Source: Oscillospiraceae bacterium
Lineage (GTDB): Bacteria > Bacillota_A > Clostridia > Oscillospirales > Oscillospiraceae
Length of the DNA: 5,166 bases
NCBI GenBank assembly: GCA_017549325.1
Contig: JAFYVA010000065.1
Location: 1 to 5,166 of the forward strand
Direction: 5' to 3'
Position numbers and translations under genes: made by a program. Under the pieces are notes generated by a model. That model saw only the letters and a program-made list of their open reading frames with translations, searched no databases and was not told the origin of the DNA. Positions 1-4,226 of the stretch are shown one piece after another. Numbering within the stretch: the first letter of the stretch is position 1; each line of letters opens with the position of its first letter.

Positions 1-1
1 G

Positions 2-973
2 ATCACCATCGGCGACACCATCTGCGTTCCCACCTGTGTGGAGCCCATCGAGTTCGTCCAGATCTCCGCTCCCACCATCGAGATGACCTTCTCCGTCAAC
101 GACTCCCCCTTCGCCGGCCGCGAGGGTAAGTTCGTCACCTCCCGCCAGCTGCGTGAGCGCCTGTACAAGGAGACCATGAAGGACGTCTCCCTGCGCGTCA
201 CCGACACCGACTCCACCGAGGCCTTCAACGTGGCCGGCCGCGGCGAGATGTCCCTGTCCATCCTCATTGAGACCATGCGCCGCGAGGGCTATGAGCTGCA
301 GGTCTCTCCCCCCCGCGTGCTGTACAAGGAGATCGACGGCAAGAAGTGCGAGCCCATCGAGCGTCTGGTGGTGGATGTGCCCTCCGAGTGTGTGGGCGCC
401 GTCATTGAGAAGCTGGGCGGCCGCAAGGGCGACCTGCTGGAGATGACCCCCGTGGGCAACCGCATGAAGGTGGAGTTCTTAGTTCCCTCCCGCGGTCTTT
501 TCGGCTACCGCAACGAGTTCCTCACCGACACCCGCGGCGAGGGCATCATGGCCAGCGTCTTTGATAACTACGCCCCCTACAAGGGTGAGCTGACCCGCCG
601 CAACACCGGCTCTCTCGTGTCCTTCGAGACGGGCGAGAGCGTCAGCTATGGCCTGTTTAACGCGCAGGATCGCGGCGCGTTGTTCATCGGCCCCGGCGTG
701 GATGTGTACGCCGGCATGGTGGTGGGCGTCAGTCCCAAGCTGGAGGACGTGACGGTGAATGTCTGCAAGCGCAAGCAGCAGACCAACATGCGCGCCAGCG
801 GCAGCGATGAGGCACTGCGTCTCGTGCCGCCCCGCAAGATGAGCCTGGAGCAGTGCCTGGAGTTCCTGGGCGACGATGAGCTGCTGGAGGTCACTCCCAA
901 GAACCTCCGCATCCGCAAGACCATTTTGAACCACGAAAAGCGCATGAAGGCGCTCCATAGTAAGAAGAGCTAA
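2..973 (+). CDS. typA: TypA/BipA ribosome-associated GTPase, C-terminal part (5' truncated by window edge)
   Basis: This is the last 323 residues of the translational GTPase TypA/BipA. The family is about 600-615 residues long, so the GTPase domain lies outside the window. BipA binds the 70S ribosome like EF-G and is linked to 50S assembly and to growth under stress or cold. Numbering from base 2, the fragment enters at the end of the beta-barrel domain (ITIGDT). It then shows the signature NDSPFAGREGKFVTSRQ (about 33-49), an EF-G-III-like domain with GRGEMSLSILIE (79-90), an EF-G-V-like domain, and the BipA-specific C-terminal domain with VPSRGLFGYRNEF (161-173) and TNMRASGSDE (261-270). The reading frame is open to the left edge, and the GTG at 38 is an internal valine, not a start. 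Serine codons change from all TCN to mostly AGY near base 550 (see findings). The gene ends in its own terminator. Identification is firm. Confidence 0.97.
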   Translation: MTIGDTICVPTCVEPIEFVQISAPTIEMTFSVNDSPFAGREGKFVTSRQLRERLYKETMKDVSLRVTDTDSTEAFNVAGRGEMSLSILIETMRREGYELQVSPPRVLYKEIDGKKCEPIERLVVDVPSECVGAVIEKLGGRKGDLLEMTPVGNRMKVEFLVPSRGLFGYRNEFLTDTRGEGIMASVFDNYAPYKGELTRRNTGSLVSFETGESVSYGLFNAQDRGALFIGPGVDVYAGMVVGVSPKLEDVTVNVCKRKQQTNMRASGSDEALRLVPPRKMSLEQCLEFLGDDELLEVTPKNLRIRKTILNHEKRMKALHSKKS

Positions 974-1002
974 AAAAGAGGGCGCGCTGCGCCCTCTTTT
1001 TT
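972..1002 (+). terminator. Rho-independent terminator of typA
   Basis: A perfect 14-bp stem (972-985 with 989-1002) closes a 3-nt loop GCT. The core GAGGGCGC/GCGCCCTC is flanked by six A's pairing with six T's, which also form the U-tract. The hairpin begins within the TAA stop of typA. The A/T symmetry would allow it to work on the other strand too, but no - strand gene ends here. Confidence 0.95.
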
Positions 1003-1044
1003 CATGGTGTAAACTCTGGTTGCGGAATTGTAAGGCAGGGTAGG

Positions 1045-1073
1045 TAGACTTTACGTGCTCTTTTTGGTATGAT
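1045..1073 (+). promoter_or_regulatory. Sigma-A-type promoter of the XRE regulator gene
   Basis: The -35-like box TAGACT (1045-1050, 4 of 6 to TTGACA) lies 17 bp from the -10 box TATGAT (1068-1073, 5 of 6). The -10 is preceded by TGG, an extended -10 (TGn) motif. Transcription would begin near 1080, just ahead of the ribosome binding site. The -10 overlaps an upstream in-frame ATG at 1069, which would therefore not be in the mRNA; this supports the start at 1099. Short inverted repeats around the promoter (TTTGG 1063-1067 / CCAAA 1078-1082, and the 1009-1017 / 1046-1054 pair) could be operator half-sites, but this is weak. Confidence 0.72.
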
Positions 1074-1083
1074 AAGGCCAAAG

Positions 1084-1091
1084 AAAGGAGG
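1084..1091 (+). promoter_or_regulatory. Ribosome binding site deciding the XRE gene start
   Basis: AAAGGAGG sits 7 nt before the ATG at 1099, which is ideal spacing. It rules out the in-frame ATG at 1069, which has no comparable site and lies inside the -10 box. Confidence 0.93.
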
Positions 1092-1098
1092 CTGCCCT

Positions 1099-1587
1099 AT
1101 GGAATTTGGTGAGAAGCTGCAAATGCTCCGTAAGGCGCGGGGCTGGAGTCAAGAGGAACTGGCGCAGCAAATCAAGGTGTCCCGTCAAGCCCTCTCCAAG
1201 TGGGAATCGGGTGCATCCATAGCCGACACAGAGAATGTCATCGCCCTGAGCCGCCTGTTCGGAGTAAGTACCGACTATCTGCTGCTGCGTGAAAGCGAGA
1301 CGACGAGCGCACCTGCGGCTGTGCCTACCCCCGCAAAGGAAAGCAAGTGGCCAGTGCCGCGGATTGCGTGGCTGGTTATCCTCCTTGTTGCGGTGGTTGG
1401 GCTGATTGCCATGCACATCTTGGCATCGGTGCGGTATGCAAGCGGCCTATTGCTTAGTGTAATGTTTTTAGCAAATCGTTTCCAACTATGGTGGTTGCTA
1501 ATCCTGTTGTGGGTGATGTTGGTCGCAGGATTTTTGGGTACGGTGTTCTATCGGCAAATCGCCGCAGATGGACCTGTATCGAAATAA
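1099..1587 (+). CDS. XRE-family HTH regulator with membrane-embedded C-terminus
   Basis: A 162-residue protein. Residues 1-63 form a Cro/C1-type helix-turn-helix of the Firmicutes SinR/Xre type: the start MEFGEKLQMLRKARGWSQEE, then LAQQIKVSRQALSKWESG with the recognition helix at about 28-37, then the closing helix ending in GVSTDYLLL. A Pro/Ala/Thr-rich linker (about 66-86) leads to two or three hydrophobic segments (about 88-109 and 128-151, with a shorter stretch at 115-125). The DNA-binding domain would thus be tethered to the inner face of the membrane. Such proteins are common in Firmicutes; the hydrophobic half may sense an envelope condition or a partner, which is inference. It stands alone on the + strand with its own promoter and faces the convergent lysozyme operon. 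Its target is unknown; self-regulation is plausible. No gene symbol can be assigned. Confidence 0.93.
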   Translation: MEFGEKLQMLRKARGWSQEELAQQIKVSRQALSKWESGASIADTENVIALSRLFGVSTDYLLLRESETTSAPAAVPTPAKESKWPVPRIAWLVILLVAVVGLIAMHILASVRYASGLLLSVMFLANRFQLWWLLILLWVMLVAGFLGTVFYRQIAADGPVSK

Positions 1588-1631
1588 TAAAAGCTCTGCG
1601 CTGTATCTTACGAAAATATTCTGGTGAACGG

Positions 1632-1660
1632 CGGCGGCCTGAGGGCAGGCCGCCCTACGA
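1632..1660 (-). repeat. Hairpin repeat unit 1 (29 bp, - orientation)
   Basis: A 9-bp perfect stem (1633-1641 with 1646-1654) closes the 4-nt loop AGGG. Read on the - strand the unit is TCGTAG, a 9-nt arm ending in TG, loop CCCT, complementary arm, then G. It shares this layout with units 2-4 although most of its arm sequence differs. Confidence 0.88.
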
Positions 1661-1686
1661 AAAAACAAGAAGGCTTTCGGTAAAAT

Positions 1687-1715
1687 TTGTAGGGGCCGAT
1701 GCCCACATCGGCCCG
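1687..1715 (+). repeat. Hairpin repeat unit 2 (29 bp, + orientation)
   Basis: TTGTAG is followed by the arm GGGCCGATG (1693-1701), loop CCCA, the complementary arm CATCGGCCC (1706-1714) and a final G. It is the same family as unit 3, which lies inverted 28 bp downstream with only two base differences over 29 bp. Confidence 0.92.
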
Positions 1716-1743
1716 TCAACACAAGGGGTGTTTCGTTAGACGG

Positions 1744-1772
1744 CGGGTCGATGTGGGCATCGACCCCTACAA
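1744..1772 (-). repeat. Hairpin repeat unit 3 (29 bp, - orientation)
   Basis: Read on the - strand: TTGTAG, arm GGGTCGATG, loop CCCA, arm CATCGACCC, final G (+ strand arms 1745-1753 and 1758-1766). It differs from unit 2 at one base in each arm, and these two changes pair with each other, so the unit's own hairpin stays perfect. Confidence 0.92.
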
Positions 1773-1796
1773 CATCGCAAGAGACTTCCATAGAAC

Positions 1797-1863
1797 TTGT
1801 AGGGCGGGGTGTACCCCAAGGGTATTTGTTCCGCTTTGCTTCACGGGCACCCTCACCCCGCCG
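1797..1863 (+). repeat. Hairpin repeat unit 4 with expanded 42-nt loop
   Basis: TTGTAG and the arm GGCGGGGTG (1803-1811) match the family layout, but the complementary arm CACCCCGCC lies at 1854-1862 instead of 4 nt away, followed by the family's final G at 1863. The 42-nt loop contains its own small palindrome TACCC-CAA-GGGTA (1812-1824). It is either an insertion into the loop or a longer member of the family. Confidence 0.75.
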
Positions 1864-1875
1864 CATAGATAAATA

Positions 1876-1902
1876 CCCCTCTGCACCCGTTGTGCAGAGG
1901 GG
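1876..1902. terminator. Bidirectional terminator between XRE gene and GH25 operon
   Basis: A perfect 11-bp stem CCCCTCTGCAC / GTGCAGAGGGG (1876-1886 with 1892-1902) closes a 5-nt loop CCGTT. On the + strand it is followed by the T-rich GTTCTTTATTT, on the - strand by TATTTATCT. It starts 5 nt beyond the GH25 stop codon, so it mainly ends the - strand operon, and it can also stop read-through from the XRE gene. Confidence 0.9.
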
Positions 1903-1907
1903 GTTCT

Positions 1908-2816
1908 TTATTTCTCCAAAAACCGCAAATTCATATCCACCACGCCGGGGATGCCCGGGAGGGTGGCGGTGAAGGTGTATTGCCACAGATCGTGGGCGTA
2001 GTAGAAATCGGGATAGCGGTTCAGGTCGGCTACCCATAGCTGATACGGGGAGAGACGGGCGATATCGTAGTGGTAATAGCCCTGCTGGCGGTTGAGGTAT
2101 ACGCCTGCATCATACCCTGCATCCCGCAGCGTGTTGCAGAAAGCGACGGCACTGTCGGTCAAATTTTCGTAGTCGTAGCCGTAGGTGCGGGCATCTTCGG
2201 CGCTGACATTCTCCCAGTCGAAGTAGATGGGGAGCTGCAAGTCGCGGCCATCGAGAAGGGAGAGGACATACTCGGCCTCCTCGCGGCCCTCCTGCGCCGT
2301 CAGGGCCTGAGAGAAGAAGTACACGCCCACATCCACGCCGTGGTCTGTCGCGCCCTTGTAGTGGTGCTCAAAGGCGGTGTCGGGCTGCAAATAGCCCTTG
2401 GTGTAGCCGCGGTAGCCGATGCGGAGAATGGCAAAGTCGATCTCCTGCGAAGCCTTCGCCCAATCCACGGTGGGCTGATAGGTGGACAGATCCACGCCCC
2501 GCTCTACGGTGAACGCGGTGCCCATGTAGTGGGGATGACCCTCCAGCATGATGAAGTCGCTGCGCAGGAGGGGATTTACGGCCACGCCGTCCACGGGGGT
2601 GAGCCAGACCATGTTGGCGCCGTTGTTGACATAGACCTGCCCTGCGTGGGGGTCGACAGGCGGCGGCTCGGGCTTGGCGCGCAGCGAGCGGGCCACGACG
2701 ATTACCAGTGCCAGCAGCGCAAGAAAGAGCAGCACCACTGCCAGCAGGGGCAGGATGCGCCGTCTGCGCCGCCGTCTGCGGCGCTGTGTGCGGTTGACCG
2801 GGAATTCTTCGTTCAT
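1908..2816 (-). CDS. Membrane-anchored GH25 family lysozyme (N-acetylmuramidase)
   Basis: A 302-residue protein. A short cytoplasmic N-terminus with nine consecutive arginines (12-20) precedes one hydrophobic helix (21-43), giving a signal-anchor with the rest outside the cell. Residues about 58-105 form a small spacer, and from 106 to the end there is a glycoside hydrolase family 25 barrel. Visible family marks are RGVDLSTYQPTVDW (106-119, D109), AILRIGYRGY, VGVYFFSQAL, the catalytic pair in YFDWEN (D200, E202), AGVYLN (237-242), LWQY and VVDMN (D294). GH25 enzymes cut the beta-1,4 bond between MurNAc and GlcNAc, so this one likely trims the cell's own peptidoglycan. The start overlaps the reductase stop as ATGA, with GGAG 5 nt upstream. 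It is the last gene of the operon, with a terminator just beyond. The Arg tract contains a 12-nt near-tandem duplication. The enzyme class is firm; the physiological role is inferred. Confidence 0.94.
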   Translation of the reverse strand: MNEEFPVNRTQRRRRRRRRRILPLLAVVLLFLALLALVIVVARSLRAKPEPPPVDPHAGQVYVNNGANMVWLTPVDGVAVNPLLRSDFIMLEGHPHYMGTAFTVERGVDLSTYQPTVDWAKASQEIDFAILRIGYRGYTKGYLQPDTAFEHHYKGATDHGVDVGVYFFSQALTAQEGREEAEYVLSLLDGRDLQLPIYFDWENVSAEDARTYGYDYENLTDSAVAFCNTLRDAGYDAGVYLNRQQGYYHYDIARLSPYQLWVADLNRYPDFYYAHDLWQYTFTATLPGIPGVVDMNLRFLEK

Positions 2817-3400
2817 AGCTGCTCCATGATCCCGCGGGCAAAGGCGCGGGCATTTTCGGCGCGTTCTTCGTTCATAAAGGGCTCGGTATAGCTGCGGTGG
2901 CGCTCACCGTACAGTCCCAGAAAGCGGAGAGAGGCGTGCTTGCAGGTGCGGCGCAGGCTCTCTTCCCACAGGTCGGTGGCTTTTTCAATGCGGTAGCCCG
3001 CCGAGGTGATAACGGCGATGGGCTTGCCCTCCCACAGAGAGGGACCCTTCTCCCCTGTGCCGCGGTAGAACTTGCACAATGCGTAGATGCAGCGGTCCAG
3101 TGCCGCCTTCATGGGTGCGGTGGGGCCCCAGTTGTAGATGGGGGAGGCCAGCACCACCAAATCGGCACGGAGAATGTCGCCGAAGATATCCGTCATGTCA
3201 TCATCGATGACACAGGCGGGGGCAGTGAAGTCCCCTTGGCAGCCGCGACAGGCGCGGCAGGGGGCGATGTTCAGCTCATACAGGCTGTGGAAAGTAGAGC
3301 GGTTGCCCGCTGCGTGCCACGCGGCGAGAAATTCATTTGTCAGGGCAAGGGTGTTGCTCTCCTTCCCGCGGGGGGAGGCAAACAGGACGCAGCAGTGCAT
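2813..3400 (-). CDS. NAD(P)H-dependent FMN reductase / flavodoxin-like protein with cysteine motif
   Basis: A 195-residue flavodoxin-fold protein. The FMN phosphate loop is FASPRGKESNTLAL (7-20), and the second flavin-binding loop is ASPIYNWGPTAPMKAALDR (85-103), both typical of the FMN_red / iron-sulfur flavoprotein group. Between them lies PCRACRGC...PAC, giving cysteines 48, 51, 54 and 63 (C-x2-C-x2-C-x8-C), followed by VIDDDM. In iron-sulfur flavoproteins a similar compact motif holds a 4Fe-4S cluster, and this spacing could do the same. The likely role is two-electron or one-electron reduction of quinones, nitro compounds or an unknown partner in the cytoplasm; the substrate cannot be read from the sequence. 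It starts 4 nt after the rlmA stop and overlaps the lysozyme start by 4 bp. A link with the lysozyme's function is not apparent. Confidence 0.88.
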   Translation of the reverse strand: MHCCVLFASPRGKESNTLALTNEFLAAWHAAGNRSTFHSLYELNIAPCRACRGCQGDFTAPACVIDDDMTDIFGDILRADLVVLASPIYNWGPTAPMKAALDRCIYALCKFYRGTGEKGPSLWEGKPIAVITSAGYRIEKATDLWEESLRRTCKHASLRFLGLYGERHRSYTEPFMNEERAENARAFARGIMEQL

Positions 3401-3404
3401 CGGC

Positions 3405-4226
3405 TCACTCCTTTTCGAACAGATGGATGTGAAAGGCGATCTCGGTGGTCAGCGTATCGAGGGATCTCAAACGGTTCACGCCCTCTTCCGGCGTTTTCCA
3501 GCTGTAGGGCGTCATCTGAAACAGGGCGAAGATGTCCTCCCGGTTGTCGAGGGTGATGGTATCGCGCACTTCCAGAACATCTACATAGCGGAAATGCTCG
3601 TAGGGGGTGCGCTTGACCTCGTTGGGGTAGGGGGCATCGTAGAGCACCTCTTTCATCTGCCACAGGTGCTCGGCGGCGGGAACCACATAGGCGAAGTGGC
3701 CGCCCCGTTTCACCACGCGGCGGAACTCGTCGATGGCGAGGGGAGAGAAGCAGTTGAGGAGGAAATCGATGCTTCCGTCGCCTACGGGCAGGTGGTACAC
3801 CGAGGCCACGGCGCTCTCGCCCGCCTGCAATGATTTGGCGGTGAGGCGCACGGCCTCCTTGGAGATGTCCACGGCGGCCAGACGGTGGGCGATGCCCTCC
3901 TGCGTCAGTGCCGCTTCGATGGCGGCGGTGTAGTAGCCCTCGCCGCAGCCGCTGTCCAGTACGGCGCCGTCTGCGGGGGTGTATTGCAGTGCCAGCTTTT
4001 CCAGTGTACGCCGCAGAGGGGCATAGTAGTCTTTGCTTAAGAACGCGCGGCGCGAGCGCACCATGGCCTTATCGTCGCCGGGGTTTTGGGAGTGCTTGTG
4101 CTGCACCGGCAGCAGGTGAGTGTAACCCTCCTTGGCCATGTCATAGCAGTGGCCCTGCGGGCAGCGGTAGGTGCGGTTATCCACCGACAGAGGGCTGTGA
4201 CAGATAGGGCAGCGAAACAGACTCAT
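3405..4226 (-). CDS. rlmA: 23S rRNA (guanine-N1)-methyltransferase RlmA
   Basis: A 273-residue protein (E. coli RlmA is about 269). The N-terminal zinc finger CPIC...CPQGH (C6, C9, C22, H26) runs into the family signature YDMAKEGYTHLLPVQHKHS and NPGDDKAMVRSRRAFL. A class I SAM fold follows, with motif I VLDSGCGEGYYT (89-100) and AVDIS (118-122). FSPLAIDEFRRV and the C-terminal MTPYSWKT (238-245) are also typical of RlmA. The enzyme puts a methyl group on N1 of G745 (RlmA-I, Gram-negatives) or G748 (RlmA-II/TlrB, described in Gram-positives) in helix 35 of 23S rRNA, at the peptide exit tunnel; G748 is more likely here by lineage. I chose the ATG at 4226 over the in-frame ATG at 4262. It gives the normal family length, has GGAGGG 6 nt upstream, and overlaps the MATE stop as ATGA; the longer form adds 12 unconserved residues. 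Confidence 0.93.
   Translation of the reverse strand: MSLFRCPICHSPLSVDNRTYRCPQGHCYDMAKEGYTHLLPVQHKHSQNPGDDKAMVRSRRAFLSKDYYAPLRRTLEKLALQYTPADGAVLDSGCGEGYYTAAIEAALTQEGIAHRLAAVDISKEAVRLTAKSLQAGESAVASVYHLPVGDGSIDFLLNCFSPLAIDEFRRVVKRGGHFAYVVPAAEHLWQMKEVLYDAPYPNEVKRTPYEHFRYVDVLEVRDTITLDNREDIFALFQMTPYSWKTPEEGVNRLRSLDTLTTEIAFHIHLFEKE
3408..3415 (-). promoter_or_regulatory. Ribosome binding site of the FMN reductase gene
   Basis: AAAAGGAG on the - strand lies in the last codons of rlmA (Glu-Lys-Glu-stop), 7 nt before the reductase ATG. Ribosomes finishing rlmA would end on this site, which suits coupled translation. Confidence 0.88.

Larger units (their letters stand above)
1687..1772. repeat. Large 86-bp palindrome formed by units 2 and 3 (MITE-like)
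   Basis: Units 2 and 3 are inverted copies, 27 of 29 positions complementary, around a 28-bp centre that contains a small AACAC/GTGTT stem (1718-1722 / 1728-1732). The outer ends are TTGTAG...CTACAA. The strand can fold either as two separate 9-bp hairpins or as one long stem. No clear target-site duplication flanks it, so insertion as a single mobile unit is not shown. Confidence 0.8.
1588..1907. other. Non-coding convergent intergenic region with repeat cluster
   Basis: About 320 bp between the stop of the XRE gene and the stop of the GH25 gene. The first 44 bases hold nothing recognisable. Bases 1632-1863 contain four hairpin units of one repeat family, and 1876-1902 holds a bidirectional terminator. 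Short open frames across the repeats are shared with the palindromes and have no ribosome binding sites, so I call no gene here. If the XRE transcript runs to the terminator at 1876, it would carry all four hairpins in a 3' untranslated region of about 300 nt. Confidence 0.85.

Noticed and set aside
479..1081. 200-residue - strand open frame across typA
   Set aside because: Antisense shadow of a strongly recognised gene; it crosses the typA terminator and its sequence is low-complexity Ala/Leu/His-rich with no known motif.
1069..1098. Upstream in-frame ATG giving the XRE protein 10 extra residues
   Set aside because: It lies in the -10 box, has no ribosome binding site, and the added residues translate the Shine-Dalgarno region; the ATG at 1099 has AAAGGAGG at ideal spacing.
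1632..1660. Repeat unit 1 as the terminator of the XRE gene
   Set aside because: The stem is strong, but on the + strand it is followed by CTACGAAAAAAC, with no T-tract.
1632..1863. CRISPR array
   Set aside because: The units are hairpins in alternating orientation with differing arm sequences and irregular spacing, unlike identical direct repeats with equal spacers.
1498..2037. Open frames running through the repeat cluster (both strands)
   Set aside because: They consist largely of translated palindromic repeats, have no Shine-Dalgarno sequence and cut into neighbouring genes; not treated as proteins.
2070..2891. 273-residue + strand open frame opposite the lysozyme gene
   Set aside because: GC-driven shadow rich in Val/Ala/Gly, no ribosome binding site, and it covers the true GH25 and reductase coding regions in antisense.
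2897..3833. Two long + strand open frames opposite the reductase and rlmA
   Set aside because: They overlap each other and lie antisense to two clearly identified genes; no recognisable domain.
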